NCBI RefSeq assembly: GCF_020859565.1
Contig: NZ_JAJHUO010000011.1
Location: 201,898-265,897, forward strand
Direction of reading: 5' to 3'
Origin: Saccharothrix luteola
GTDB lineage: Bacteria; Actinomycetota; Actinomycetes; Mycobacteriales; Pseudonocardiaceae
Length of the DNA: 64,000 nucleotides
Every line of letters begins with the position of its first letter. Positions within the stretch are counted from its first letter, which is position 1. Below the pieces are notes generated by a model. It was not told where the DNA came from. It searched no databases and worked only from the letters and a program-made list of their open reading frames with translations. A program made the translations under genes and the position numbers. This document shows positions 43,022-53,250 of this stretch, one piece after another.

Positions 43022-45045
43022 CCCCGCAGATCGTGCCCCGGAGGATCGGTTACGGCGGCGACTACAACCCCGAGCAGTGGCCCCGCGAGGTCTGGGACGA
43101 CGACTACGCCGCGTTCAAGCTCGCCGGCATCAACACGGTCACGGTCGGCGTGTTCGCGTGGGCACACCTCGAGCCCACCGAGTTCGCCTACGACTTCTCG
43201 ACGTTGGACGCGATCGTGGAGCGCGCGACGGCCGAGGGCATGCGGATCGTGCTGGCCACTCCCAGCGGCGCGATGCCGCCGTGGCTGGCGCGGAAGTACC
43301 CGGAGGCGTGCCGGGTCGACTTCGAGGGACGGCAGCACGTCTACGGGCAGCGGCACAACGCCTGCCCGTCGTCGTCCGACTTCCGCCGGGCCGCCGTGGC
43401 GCTGGCCAAGCGGCTGGCCCGGCGGTACGGCGACAACCCGGCGATCGTGGCCTGGCACATCGGCAACGAGTACGGCGGCGCGTGCTGGTGCGGCAACTGC
43501 GGTGACGCGTTCCGCCGGTGGCTGCGCCGCCGCTACGGCAGCTTGGACCGGCTCAACGCCGCGTGGAACACCACGTTCTGGTCGCACACGTTCACCAAGT
43601 GGGCGCAGATCGAGCCGCCGAACGCGCTGTCGGAGCACTGGCGCGGGCCCGACCACACCGCGTTCCAGGGCATCACGCTCGACTACAAGCGGTTCATGTC
43701 CGACGCGCTGCTGGACGGGTTCCTGGCGGAGAAGGCGGCCATCCGGAAGTACTCGCCGGACACGCCCGTGACCACGAACATGATGGGCCTGTACCAGCCG
43801 ATCGACTACCACCGGTGGGCGCCGCACCTGGACTTCGCGTCGTGGGACAACTACCCGCCGGAGGACCGGTCGCCCACCCGTACCGCCGCGCGGATGGCGT
43901 TGGCGCACCGGTTGATGCGCGGGCTGCGCGACGGCGAGCCGTTCTGGGTCATGGAGCAGACCCCGTCGGTGACCGCTTCGCGCGACGTGAACCCGGTCAA
44001 GCGGCCCGGTGTGCTGCGGCTGTGGTCGTGGCAGTCGGTCGCCAACGGCGCGGACGCGGTGCTGTACTTCCAGCTGCGGCAGTCGCGGGGCGCGTGCGAG
44101 AAGTACCACGGCGCGGTGCTCGACCACGCGGGCCGCACGGACACGCGGGTGTTCCGGGAGGTGGCCGAGCTGGGCGACGAGTTCGCCCGCGTCGGCGACG
44201 CCCTGCTGGGTGGCCGCACGCCCGCGCGCGCCGCGCTGCTCGTCGACTGGGACAGCTGGTGGGCGGTCGAGATGTCCGACGGCCCCAACCGCAACGTGCG
44301 CTACCTGGACGTGCTGACCGCCTACCACCGGGCGTTGTGGCAGGCGAACGTCCCGCTGGACGTGGTGCCGGTGACGGCCGACCTCTCCGGCTACGACGTG
44401 GTCGTCGCGCCGTTGCTGCACATGGTGAAGGGCGATCTCGCAGAGCGGGTGACGGCGCTGGTCGAGCGCGGCGGCACGTTCGTGACCACCGCGCTGTCGG
44501 GTCGGGTCGACGAGGACGACAACGCGTTCCTGGCCGACGTGCCGGGGCCGTTCGCGTCGCTGCTCGGGTTGCGGGTCGAGGAGACCGACGCCCAGCAGCC
44601 CGACGTGGTGAACCCGGTGACGCTGTTCGGCGTCGAGCACGAAGCCCGGCACGTGTTCGAGGTGGTCGTGCCCGACGACGCGGAGGTGCTCGGCACCTAC
44701 GGCTCGGACTTCTACGCCGATACGCCCGCCGTGACCCGCGCGGCACGGGGGCGCGGCCACGCCTGGTACGTGGCGACGTTGCTGGACGACGCCGGTGTGG
44801 CCGCCGTCGTGCGCACGGCGTTGGCGGAGCACGGGTTGATCGGGCCGCTCGGCGACGTGCCGGACGTCGAGGTCACCGAGCGCGTCGTGCCGGACGGCAC
44901 GCGGTACCTGTTCGTGCTCAACCACGGGGCTGCCCGTCGGGTGGAGTGCCCGGTCGGCGGGACGAACCTGCTCGACGGGCGGGTGCTGCGGGCCGGTGAG
45001 CCGCTGGACCTGGCCGCGACGGCGGTGCTGGTGATCCGCCAGTAG
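43018..45045 (+). CDS. GH42 family beta-galactosidase
   Basis: Family 42 enzyme of 675 residues, cytoplasmic (no signal peptide). The acid/base is Glu151 in IGNEYG and the nucleophile Glu313 in MEQTPS. The zinc-site cysteines CWCGNCGDAF follow the acid/base. The trimerisation and C-terminal beta domains are complete. GH42 enzymes act on beta-galactosides and sometimes alpha-L-arabinopyranosides, so it may trim galactose or arabinopyranose from xylan or arabinogalactan oligosaccharides. The GTG at 43018 overlaps the previous stop codon. Last gene of the operon. Confidence 0.93.
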   Translation: MTPQIVPRRIGYGGDYNPEQWPREVWDDDYAAFKLAGINTVTVGVFAWAHLEPTEFAYDFSTLDAIVERATAEGMRIVLATPSGAMPPWLARKYPEACRVDFEGRQHVYGQRHNACPSSSDFRRAAVALAKRLARRYGDNPAIVAWHIGNEYGGACWCGNCGDAFRRWLRRRYGSLDRLNAAWNTTFWSHTFTKWAQIEPPNALSEHWRGPDHTAFQGITLDYKRFMSDALLDGFLAEKAAIRKYSPDTPVTTNMMGLYQPIDYHRWAPHLDFASWDNYPPEDRSPTRTAARMALAHRLMRGLRDGEPFWVMEQTPSVTASRDVNPVKRPGVLRLWSWQSVANGADAVLYFQLRQSRGACEKYHGAVLDHAGRTDTRVFREVAELGDEFARVGDALLGGRTPARAALLVDWDSWWAVEMSDGPNRNVRYLDVLTAYHRALWQANVPLDVVPVTADLSGYDVVVAPLLHMVKGDLAERVTALVERGGTFVTTALSGRVDEDDNAFLADVPGPFASLLGLRVEETDAQQPDVVNPVTLFGVEHEARHVFEVVVPDDAEVLGTYGSDFYADTPAVTRAARGRGHAWYVATLLDDAGVAAVVRTALAEHGLIGPLGDVPDVEVTERVVPDGTRYLFVLNHGAARRVECPVGGTNLLDGRVLRAGEPLDLAATAVLVIRQ

Positions 45046-45184
45046 GGCGGTCACGCCGTACCTGTGGTTCGACACGAGCTCCGTGGTCGGCACGACACCA
45101 CGCCGCCGTCGCAGGACGGCACCTGAAGAGCGGTGTCGGGCGCCCTCCCGCGCCGTTACCGTTCGGCACCGGGAGGTGGGCCCC

Positions 45185-45664
45185 ATGGTCCGAACGTTGC
45201 TCGTCGCCGCCGTCACCGCCGCGCTGCTGGTGCCCGGCGCACAGGTGGACGCGGCACCCGCCGGCGCGGACCTCTCGGTCGACCTGACCGCCGTCGCGGC
45301 GGTGGTCATGCCGGTGGTGGACTACCACGTGTCCGTGACCAACAACGGACCCGAGCCGCTCACCTCCGCCACGGTCGTCGTCGCACTGGACCCCAGGAGC
45401 TGGATCACCACGACGCCCTGCGCCTTCGCCGACGCGACGCTCACGTGCTCGTTCGGCTCGCTGGCCCCGGGCGCGACCACGACCCTGGTCAACCGGGTCT
45501 ACTTCGCCGTCTTCAACACCGAGGCGACCGTCGACGCCACCGCGACCAGGACCGCGAGCACGCCCGCGGACCCCAACGCCGGCAACGACGCCGACACCGC
45601 ACGCTGCCGCCACGAGATGGAGCAGATCGGCTTTCCGCCGTGGCCGTACTACATGCGCTGTTGA
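45185..45664 (+). CDS. Secreted DUF11-like domain protein
   Basis: A 159-residue exported protein: signal peptide (about 1-25, ALLVPGAQVDA), then one DUF11-type Ig-like domain (DLSVDLTAVAAVV, VTNNGPEPLTSATVVV, TCSFGSLAPGATTT) and a short Cys-containing tail ending PYYMRC. Such domains are surface building blocks; no enzyme motif is seen. The ATG at 45185 has GGGAGGTG upstream. Confidence 0.72.
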   Translation: MVRTLLVAAVTAALLVPGAQVDAAPAGADLSVDLTAVAAVVMPVVDYHVSVTNNGPEPLTSATVVVALDPRSWITTTPCAFADATLTCSFGSLAPGATTTLVNRVYFAVFNTEATVDATATRTASTPADPNAGNDADTARCRHEMEQIGFPPWPYYMRC

Positions 45665-45746
45665 GCGCCTGCCCGGAGCCGTGTCCGACGGTGGGAAGCC
45701 GTCCCGGCGACGACCGGTGTGAGCACCGCGCGATGCGACCTTCGAG

Positions 45747-47723
45747 CTAGTGGATCGTGCGGCCGTGCGCGTCGGGCACGCCGGACTTGCGCCGGAAGTA
45801 CGTGTTCACCTGGTCGCGCCACTCGGTCGCGCACCGCAGCTGCTCGGCGAGCAGGTCGGTCACGCGCTCGAAGACGTCGGCGGGGACGCGCCCCTCCAGC
45901 GACGCCCACGTCTCCGCCATCCGCCGCACCTCCTCGTGACCGGCGAAGTGCGTGTCGTAGATGTGCTGGATCACGGTCGTCCCCGAGTGCAGGACGTGGT
46001 CGTAGGGCACGTGGTGGAAGAACAGCAGCAGCTCGTCCGGGCACGTCCCGACCGACTCGTACCGGTCGCGCCACGGCGGCGGGTACTGGCCGGCGAAGCC
46101 CGTGCCCGTGGCGCACGTGCGGTCCACGCCGACGCCGTCCCGGTCGGCGAAGTGGTAGGTGCCCCAGGAGGAGTACTCGTAGCCGTCCACGTCGGGCCCG
46201 TAGTGCAGGCCCGGCTGCACCATGAAGCCGACGCCCAACGGCGCCGTGTACCGCTCATAGGTCAGCCACGAGCCGTCCATCACCTCGTGCAACGCCTCGC
46301 GCACGGCCGGGGCGTCGGGGAAGGTGAGGCCGATCCACTCGTCCAGCACCGCCTCCGGCGCGAGCCGCTCGTCCCACGCGAGCCGGCCGAAGCCGAACAG
46401 GTTGGCCTGCGCCAACGGGTGCCCGGTCCAGAACGGGTCCTCGCCCACGTTCGACACCGCGACCACGCCACCGGCGGGAGCGGCGGCCCGGCCCGCGGCG
46501 ACGTCCGCGACCGTCGACCCGCCCTCGCCCCAAGGCTCGAAGCCGAGCATCTCGCGCCACTGCGGCACGAGGTGGCACACGTGCTTCTGGTGCCCGGTGT
46601 ACTCCTGGGTCACCTGGAACTCGACCGCGAGCCGGGTGCGCGGCATGGCCGCGATCACCGGGGACAGCGGCTCGCGCACCTGGAAGTCCATCGGACCGGC
46701 CTTCACCTGCACCACGACGTTCGCGTCGAACGCGCCGTCCAGCGGGGCGAAGTTGTCGTAGGCGGCCCGGGCGCGGTCGGTCGTCCGGTCGCGCCAGTCC
46801 TGGCGGTGGTTGTAGACGAACGCGCGCCAGAACACCGTGCCGCCGAACGGCGCGAGGGCCCGGGCCAGCGCGTTCGCGCCGTCGGCGTGGTCGCGGCCGT
46901 AGGCGAACGGGCCGGGCTGGCCCTCGGAGTCGGCCTTGACCACGTACCCGCCGAAGTCGGGGATCGCCGCGTACACCTCGGCGGTCCTGCGCGCCCACCA
47001 GTCGCGCACGGCCGGGTCGAGCGGATCGGCGGTCGGCAGGCCGCCGAGGGTGATCGGCGCGGCGAAGCTCACCGACAGGTGCACCTTGATCCCGTGCGGG
47101 CGGAACACCTCCGCCAGCCGCACGACGTCCGGCAGCAGGTCGGTGAGCAGGCGGGCCTCGGTGCGGCCCACGTTGACGTTGTTGAGGCAGACCCGGTTGA
47201 CGCCGATCGAGCCGAGCAGCCGCGCGTAGGCGCGCACCCGGGAGAGGTCGGCGCGGACCGCGCCGTCGTCGTAGAAGATCGAGCCGCCCGAGTACCCGCG
47301 CTCGACCTGGCCCATCACCGGGTGCGCGTCGACGTTGTCCCAGTGGTCGAGCATGCGGACCGGCTGGCGCGGCGCGTGCCGCTCCGGCCGCGCCTCGCCC
47401 GTGAACGCCGCTTCACCCTGCCGCACCACGTGGTGCAAGCCGTAGAGCAGGCCGACGCCGTCGATCGCGCGGACCACCGTGGTGGTGCCGGCCCTGCCGA
47501 CGACGAACGCCTCGGGATCGGTCTCGCCGTCGTCCGGCGCGCACACCAGTTCCAGGTCCGCGGGACCGTCGTCGACCAGCGCGCCGCCGTGCTCGGCCGC
47601 CGCCACCTCGACCTCGGCGCGGACCGTGGCGACGACCGGGCCGTCCCCGATGACGCGGACCCGCCGTGAGCCGATCGGCCGGAACGCGGAGGCCGGTAGC
47701 CACGCTGGGTGCACGTCGATCAT
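45747..47723 (-). CDS. aguA: GH67 alpha-glucuronidase
   Basis: Family 67 alpha-glucuronidase of 658 residues, which removes (4-O-methyl-)glucuronic acid from the non-reducing end of xylo-oligosaccharides. The acid is in VKADSEGQPGP (about residue 266) and the base pair Asp/Glu is in AGPMDFQVREPLSP (about 343-354). No signal peptide is seen, so it works inside the cell. GGGAGGAA precedes the ATG. It is the clearest sign that this region serves glucuronoxylan use. A CGAAACTTT element about 120 bp upstream matches the putative operator of the GH3 operon. Confidence 0.93.
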   Translation of the reverse strand: MIDVHPAWLPASAFRPIGSRRVRVIGDGPVVATVRAEVEVAAAEHGGALVDDGPADLELVCAPDDGETDPEAFVVGRAGTTTVVRAIDGVGLLYGLHHVVRQGEAAFTGEARPERHAPRQPVRMLDHWDNVDAHPVMGQVERGYSGGSIFYDDGAVRADLSRVRAYARLLGSIGVNRVCLNNVNVGRTEARLLTDLLPDVVRLAEVFRPHGIKVHLSVSFAAPITLGGLPTADPLDPAVRDWWARRTAEVYAAIPDFGGYVVKADSEGQPGPFAYGRDHADGANALARALAPFGGTVFWRAFVYNHRQDWRDRTTDRARAAYDNFAPLDGAFDANVVVQVKAGPMDFQVREPLSPVIAAMPRTRLAVEFQVTQEYTGHQKHVCHLVPQWREMLGFEPWGEGGSTVADVAAGRAAAPAGGVVAVSNVGEDPFWTGHPLAQANLFGFGRLAWDERLAPEAVLDEWIGLTFPDAPAVREALHEVMDGSWLTYERYTAPLGVGFMVQPGLHYGPDVDGYEYSSWGTYHFADRDGVGVDRTCATGTGFAGQYPPPWRDRYESVGTCPDELLLFFHHVPYDHVLHSGTTVIQHIYDTHFAGHEEVRRMAETWASLEGRVPADVFERVTDLLAEQLRCATEWRDQVNTYFRRKSGVPDAHGRTIH

Positions 47724-47835
47724 GGGGAAGTTCCTCCCGGACGGGGATGGGGTGACATCGCCAAACTATGTCGCCTTTGCTTCCCCGGCAAGGAAAACCA
47801 GCCGTCCACTGTCGACTTTCACGAGTGTGAACGAG

Positions 47836-47852
47836 CGCGAAACTTTTGCGCG
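47836..47852. promoter_or_regulatory. Putative operator upstream of GH67
   Basis: CGCGAAACTTTTGCGCG is an imperfect palindrome; its CGAAACTTT (47838-47846) is the exact reverse complement of AAAGTTTCG at 34432-34440. It lies 113 bp upstream of the GH67 start codon. Confidence 0.5.
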
Positions 47853-47875
47853 GCAACGGTTCCCGCTCGGCCGTC

Positions 47876-49120
47876 TCAACTGGACCGGCGGACCCCTGGG
47901 CGCGACTCGAACAGCTCAAGCGGCACGGCGTCCGCGAGGGCCTGGTAGCCGGCCGGTGTCATGTGCAGGTGGTCGCCGTCGTCGTAGGCCGCGAGCAGCC
48001 GTCGGTGGTCGTGCGGGTCGCGTGCCGCCGCGTCGAAGTCGAGCACGGCGTCGAACGCGCCCTTGGTGCGGATCCACTCGTTGACCGCCTGACGTGCCGC
48101 CTCGCGGTGGCCGTCCGGGTCGTCGTACGCCTCGTTGCCGCCCAGCGGCGCCAGCGTCGCCCCGCACACCGTGATGCCGTGCGCGTGAGCGCGCACCACG
48201 ATCTGCTCGTAGGCCGCGCAGAGGTCGTCCGCGACCTGCTTCTGCGCGACGGCGGTGGCGTCGGCCGTGCAGATGTCGTTGATGCCCTCGAACACCACCA
48301 GCCACACCACGCCGGTCTGCGCCAGCACGTCGCGGTCCAGCCGGGCCAGCGCGCTCGGGCCGATCCCCTCGCTGAGCACCCGGTTCCCGCCGGTGCCCTG
48401 GTTGAGCACGGCGACGTCCGCCGTCGCGGGCCGTGCCCGGAGCCGGGCCGACAGGCGGTCGGGCCAGCGGTCGTTGCCGTTGGTGGTGGAGCCCCGGCCG
48501 TCGGTCAGGGAGTCGCCCAGCGTGACCACGGCCGAGGCGGCGCGCTCCGACCAGACCTCGATGCCGCTGAGGAAGTACCAGTGGTCGGTGGTCGTCGCGC
48601 CCGGCAGGTCGTCGGCCTCGACGTGGTCGCCCGCGAGGAGGTGGGAGGTCGTGCGGGAGCCGGGGTGCGAGGTGACCAGGTCGGACGCCTGCCCGTCGGC
48701 CAGGAACACCGTCACCGTCAGGTTCGCCTCCGGCCCGACCGGGAAGTCCAGCGGGTCCGACACGACCTGCGCGCCGACCGGCACGACGACGCCCGGCCGA
48801 CCGTGGAACGCGACCGGGCGGACCGAGCCCGGCTCGACCGCGCCGACGCCGGCCCGGCCGCCGAGGGGACGGGCCACGGTCACCGCCGTGATCGGCAGCG
48901 CCGCGCCGCCGAACGCGTTCGAGAACCGCAGTCGCAGCCGGTCGCCGCCGATCGTGACGCGCGCGGTCTGCCTCAGCGTGGCGTCGGCGAGCACCAGCCC
49001 GTCCCCGGTGAACGGCTCGGGCGGCAGGTTGTCCGGTTCGGTCCGCTGAGGCGCCGACACCCAGGTGTGCACCCAACGACCGGACGGACGGGGATCGTCG
49101 GGCGACACGCTGTGACTCAT
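47876..49120 (-). CDS. SGNH/GDSL family esterase
   Basis: A 414-residue SGNH hydrolase. Block I is VVTLGDSLTDGRG (about residue 200), the Gly block is LNQGTGGNR, the Asn block is FEGINDICT and the catalytic Asp/His are in DGDHLHMTPAGY near residue 381. Its first 180 residues form a beta domain, as in many secreted actinobacterial GDSL proteins, but I see no signal peptide. It is encoded just upstream of GH67 on the same strand; deacetylation of acetylated xylan oligomers is a sensible but unproven role. Confidence 0.85.
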   Translation of the reverse strand: MSHSVSPDDPRPSGRWVHTWVSAPQRTEPDNLPPEPFTGDGLVLADATLRQTARVTIGGDRLRLRFSNAFGGAALPITAVTVARPLGGRAGVGAVEPGSVRPVAFHGRPGVVVPVGAQVVSDPLDFPVGPEANLTVTVFLADGQASDLVTSHPGSRTTSHLLAGDHVEADDLPGATTTDHWYFLSGIEVWSERAASAVVTLGDSLTDGRGSTTNGNDRWPDRLSARLRARPATADVAVLNQGTGGNRVLSEGIGPSALARLDRDVLAQTGVVWLVVFEGINDICTADATAVAQKQVADDLCAAYEQIVVRAHAHGITVCGATLAPLGGNEAYDDPDGHREAARQAVNEWIRTKGAFDAVLDFDAAARDPHDHRRLLAAYDDGDHLHMTPAGYQALADAVPLELFESRPGVRRSS

Positions 49121-49283
49121 GCTTCCGATTGTGGTGCAGCGGGCGCGCCGCGGTCAGCCCGGGGTCTCAACTGGGGACGCGCCCGAGGCGTGCCGAAGGC
49201 AACCGGCACGCGGCCGTAGCGAAACCCCCGGTCGCCGACGATCTCCCGGGCGGTAGGTCAGCACAACGCCCGAAGGAGGGCAC

Positions 49284-50150
49284 ATGCCCCGCTTGTCCCG
49301 GTTATGGGTGGCGATCGCCGCCGCGACCCTGGTCCTGTCCGGCACGGCTCACGCGCAGGACGACCGCAGGGTGGTCATCGGCACCCCGACCACCGGCGCC
49401 GCGGCCGAGGTCGGCGTCCCGATCCTGGTCACCGGCCTCTCGATCGCCCCGACGACGGTCGCGATCACCGCCACCGAGCTGACGTTCGACGGCGGGGCCA
49501 CCTGGGTGACCGCCGAAGTCCTGCGCGATCACGACCCGTCCCGGGTCGACTGGCGGTACGTCCACACGCCCACCGCGGCCGGTGACGTCGCGGTCGCCGG
49601 TCGCGTCGTCACCGCCTCCGGCGCCGGCCCGACCGGCGCGCCCGTCGTCGTCCACGTCGGCGGGGCGGCCGTGACGCAGCCGGTGAACTGCGCGACCCGG
49701 TGCGAGCTCGGCACCTACTACAAGGACGTGGTCGACGATCCCGACCGCGAGCCGGTCGAGGTCGGCATGCGGTTCCAGGTCGACCGGCCCGGGCAGCTGC
49801 TGGGCGCGTCCCTCGGACGGGGCGCCTACCGGGGGCCGATCAGCCTGCGGCTGTGGTCGAAGTCGGGCGTGCTGCTCGCCGAGCAGCCCTGGGACCACCC
49901 CGGTCTGATGGCCGAGATCGACTTCCCGACGCCCGTCGCGGTCGAGCCCGGCCACGACTACGTGATCTCGTACTACACACCGCAAGGCGGCTACGCGACC
50001 TCGGAGGACTTCTTCATCGGCACGCTGGTGCGGGCGCCGTTCATCGCGCCGCCGGGCGCGGGCGTCTACCACTACGGCGTCGGCGGCGGGTTCCCGACCG
50101 ACAGCTGGCACGACAGCACCTACTGGGTGCTGCCGGAGTTCCGCGGCTGA
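49284..50150 (+). CDS. Secreted DUF4082 domain protein
   Basis: A 288-residue exported protein: signal peptide (about 1-24, LVLSGTAHAQ), an N-terminal Ig-like half (about 30-130) and a C-terminal DUF4082 beta domain (about 145-285) beginning ELGTYYKD and containing VEVGMRFQVDRPGQ and HDYVISYYTPQGGYA. Domains of this type occur in large surface or carbohydrate-linked proteins; no enzyme site is visible. AAGGAGG lies 5 nt before the ATG. It precedes the third importer by 84 bp and could be cotranscribed. Confidence 0.78.
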   Translation: MPRLSRLWVAIAAATLVLSGTAHAQDDRRVVIGTPTTGAAAEVGVPILVTGLSIAPTTVAITATELTFDGGATWVTAEVLRDHDPSRVDWRYVHTPTAAGDVAVAGRVVTASGAGPTGAPVVVHVGGAAVTQPVNCATRCELGTYYKDVVDDPDREPVEVGMRFQVDRPGQLLGASLGRGAYRGPISLRLWSKSGVLLAEQPWDHPGLMAEIDFPTPVAVEPGHDYVISYYTPQGGYATSEDFFIGTLVRAPFIAPPGAGVYHYGVGGGFPTDSWHDSTYWVLPEFRG

Positions 50151-50234
50151 CCGCTTGCGCCAACCAGGCGACCCGCGTGTGGACCGGGGGCCGGGCGGGA
50201 ACCGTCTCGGTGACGTCCGGCCCAGGGAGGCGAC

Positions 50235-51551
50235 ATGCGCGGGCTCCTGCTCACCGCGGCGCTGGTGGTTCCCGCGCTCGTGGCCGCCGGGTGCGGCGGT
50301 CTGGGGTCGGACCGCTCCGACGCGCTGGTCACCATGGGGTTCGGCCTCCCGGACGAGCACGCGACCGCGCGCGTGGCGGTGTTCCGGGAGGCCAACCCCG
50401 GCGTCGACCTGCGGATCAGCGAGGGCGCGTTCGACGAGCAGCAGTTCCTGTCCGCCGTCGCCGCGGGCGACCCGCCCGACCTGGTCTACGCCGAGCGGCG
50501 CAAGCTCGGCGGTTACGCGGCGCGTGGCGCGGTGCAGAGCCTGGACGCGTGCGTGCGGGAGCACGGCGTCGACCTGGGCGTGTTCCGGGAGGCGGCCCTG
50601 CGCCAGGTCACCGACGAGGGGGAGGTGCACGGGCTGCCGGAGTTCTCCAGCGTCCGGCTGATGATCGTGAACAACCCGGTGGTGCGGGCCGCGGGCCTGG
50701 ACCCGGCGGCGCTGTCCACGGCGGACTGGGCCGGGACGGGCGAGCTGGCCGACCGGCTGGCGCGGGTCGGCGGCGGACGCGTGGAGCGCATCGGCTTCGA
50801 CCCGAAGGTGCCCGAGTTCCTGCCGCTGTGGGCCAAGGCGAACGGTGCCGAGCTGATCGGGCCCGACGCCCGGCTGGACGACCCGCGCGTGGTCGAGGCG
50901 GTCCGCCACACCACCGACCTCGTGGCCAGGCAGGGCGGCTGGGCGTCGTTCAAGGCGTTCCGCGACACGTTCGACCAGTTCGGCGCGAACAACCAGTACG
51001 TGACCGGGCAGCTCGCCGCGATGCCGATGGACTCGTGGTACATCAACACGCTCGCGACCAACTCCCCCGACGCCGACGTGACGATCGCGCCGTTCACGGA
51101 CCGGAACGGGCAGGTGCTCACCGAGTCCGGCGGGCAGGCGTGGGCGATCCCCAAAGGCGCCAGGCACCCCGAGCTGGCGTGCCGCTTCCTGGTCACGATG
51201 ACCGACGCGCAGACCTGGGTCACGGCCGCGATGGCTCGGCGCGACGCGCTGGCCAAGGCCGGGCGGCCCTACGGCGGCACGTTCACCGGCAACCGGGCCG
51301 CCGACGAGCGGATCTTCCGCGAGGTGTTCGCCCCCAAGGGCAACCCGATCCTGGAGCAGGGCGTGCCGGTGGCGCTGTCGTTGCAGGACAAGGCGTTCGC
51401 GCTGCCGCCGAGCCCGGCCGCGAGCGAGCTCGTGCGCGCCTGGGAGGGCGCGGTGAACCGGGTGCTGGTCGGGCAGCAGGACCCCGAGGAGGCGATGGCC
51501 CAGGCGCAGCGCGAAGCGGAACGGGCGCTCAAGCGGGTGGGCGGGAGGTAG
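50235..51551 (+). CDS. Sugar-binding lipoprotein of the third importer
   Basis: Family 1 extracellular binding protein of 438 residues with lipobox LVAAGC near residue 19. It carries the family pattern (FREANPGVDLRISEG, DPPDLVYAERR). AGGGAGG lies upstream of the ATG. It is followed within 4 bp by two permease genes, forming a complete CUT1 importer minus the ATPase. There is no regulator or hydrolase directly beside it, so its sugar is unknown; the xylan genes to the left suggest a hemicellulose sugar. Confidence 0.9.
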   Translation: MRGLLLTAALVVPALVAAGCGGLGSDRSDALVTMGFGLPDEHATARVAVFREANPGVDLRISEGAFDEQQFLSAVAAGDPPDLVYAERRKLGGYAARGAVQSLDACVREHGVDLGVFREAALRQVTDEGEVHGLPEFSSVRLMIVNNPVVRAAGLDPAALSTADWAGTGELADRLARVGGGRVERIGFDPKVPEFLPLWAKANGAELIGPDARLDDPRVVEAVRHTTDLVARQGGWASFKAFRDTFDQFGANNQYVTGQLAAMPMDSWYINTLATNSPDADVTIAPFTDRNGQVLTESGGQAWAIPKGARHPELACRFLVTMTDAQTWVTAAMARRDALAKAGRPYGGTFTGNRAADERIFREVFAPKGNPILEQGVPVALSLQDKAFALPPSPAASELVRAWEGAVNRVLVGQQDPEEAMAQAQREAERALKRVGGR

Positions 51552-51555
51552 GGCC

Positions 51556-52458
51556 ATGACGGTGAGCGGACGCGAGTCGCGGGCGGGGTTGTTGTTCCTG
51601 CTTCCGTGGGTGATCGGGCTCCTGGCGTTCACCGCCGGGCCCATGCTGTTCAGCCTCTGGTTGTCGCTGACGCACTACGACATGCTCAAGCCGCCCGCGT
51701 TCGTGGGCCTGGAGAACTACCGCGAGGCGTTGGGCGACGAACGCGTCGGCACGGCGTTGTGGAACACGGTGTTCTTCACCGCCCTGCACGTGCCCTCGCA
51801 GATCGTGCTGGCGCTGGGCCTGGCGAGCCTGCTGCGCCGGGCCGGCCGCGGGAGCGGCTTCTTCCGCACGATCCTCTACCTGCCGGTGATGACACCGCCG
51901 GTGGCGTTGGCGGCGATGTTCCTGCTCCTGCTCAACGGGCAGCACGGCGCGGTGAACGGGTTCCTGGGCTGGTTCGGGTTCCAGGGCCCGAACTGGACCA
52001 CCGACCCGGTCTGGATCAAGCCGGGGCTGGTGGTGATGAGCCTGTGGACGGTCGGCAGCACGGCGGTGCTGTACCTGGCCGCGCTGACCCGCGTGCCGGT
52101 GGAGCGGTACGAGGCGGCCCAGCTGGACGGCGCGAGCCCGTGGCGGCAGTTCTGGCACGTGACGCTGCCGGGCATCAGCGGGACCGTGTACTTCACCGTC
52201 GTGGTCAACACGATCGCGTCATTGCAGGTGTTCACCGAGGCGTACGCGATGTTCTTCGGCGCGCGGGCCAAGCAGTCCGCCGAGGGCGACGCGGCCCTGT
52301 TCTACGTGATCCACCTGTTCCAGGAGGCGTTCGGGTCGCTGCGGATGGGGTACGCGTCGGCGCTGGCGTGGGGCCTGTTCGCGGTCATCGCCGTCATCAC
52401 GGCCGTGCAGGTGCGGTTGTCGCGCCGGTACGTGCACTACGAGGGTGAGCGGTCGTGA
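51556..52458 (+). CDS. Sugar ABC transporter permease, MalF/UgpA type
   Basis: A 300-residue permease with six membrane segments and EAA loop RYEAAQLDGASPWRQFWHV, TLPGISG. It starts 4 bp after the binding protein stop codon and its own TGA overlaps the next start codon by 4 bp. It should form the channel with the next gene product. Confidence 0.92.
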   Translation: MTVSGRESRAGLLFLLPWVIGLLAFTAGPMLFSLWLSLTHYDMLKPPAFVGLENYREALGDERVGTALWNTVFFTALHVPSQIVLALGLASLLRRAGRGSGFFRTILYLPVMTPPVALAAMFLLLLNGQHGAVNGFLGWFGFQGPNWTTDPVWIKPGLVVMSLWTVGSTAVLYLAALTRVPVERYEAAQLDGASPWRQFWHVTLPGISGTVYFTVVVNTIASLQVFTEAYAMFFGARAKQSAEGDAALFYVIHLFQEAFGSLRMGYASALAWGLFAVIAVITAVQVRLSRRYVHYEGERS

Positions 52459-53250
52459 AGCGCGTCGGGGTGTGGGCGGGGCTGCTCGTCGTCACGCTGG
52501 CGTTCGGCTACCCGTTCTGGTGGCTGGTCAGCGCGTCGTTGAAGGACCGGGCGCACGTGTTCGACAACGCGCTGCTGCCCCGGCCGTTCTCGCCGGGCAA
52601 CTACGTCGAGGTGTGGCAGGCCGTGCCGCTGCTGACGTGGATCGGCAACAGCGTGGCGGTGGGGTTGGCGGCAGCGGCGGCGGCCACCATCACGAGCGCG
52701 CTGGTGGCGTTCGGGTTCGCGATGTTCCGCTTCCCCGGCCGTGACCTGCTGTTCGGCGTGGTCCTCGCGACCATGATGCTGCCCGCCGCGGTGACCATGG
52801 TGCCGGTGTACCTGGAGTGGCACGCGCTGGGCCTGGCCACCACGCAGATCCCGCTGTGGGCGCAGAACCTGTTCGGCTCGGCGTTCTACATCTTCCTGCT
52901 GCGCCAGTTCTTCCTCGGCCTGCCGCGCGAGGTGTTCGACGCGGCGAAGGTCGACGGCGCGAGCGCGTGGCGGCTGTTCACCTCGATGGCGCTGCCGCTG
53001 GCGAAGCCGGGTCTGATCGTGGTGTTCGTGTTCGAGCTGAAGGCGGCGTGGACGGACCTGGTCAAGCCGTTGATCTACCTGCGCGAGCCGCAGCTCTACA
53101 CGTTGCCGCGCGGGTTGAAGGCGGTGCTCGACCGGTTCGGCGAGGGCGGCGAGGAGCAGTGGGAGCTGGTGCTGGCCGCGAGCGTGGTCGCGACCGTGCC
53201 GATGGTCCTGCTGTTCCTGGTGGCGCAGCGGCACTTCGTGCGCGGCACCG

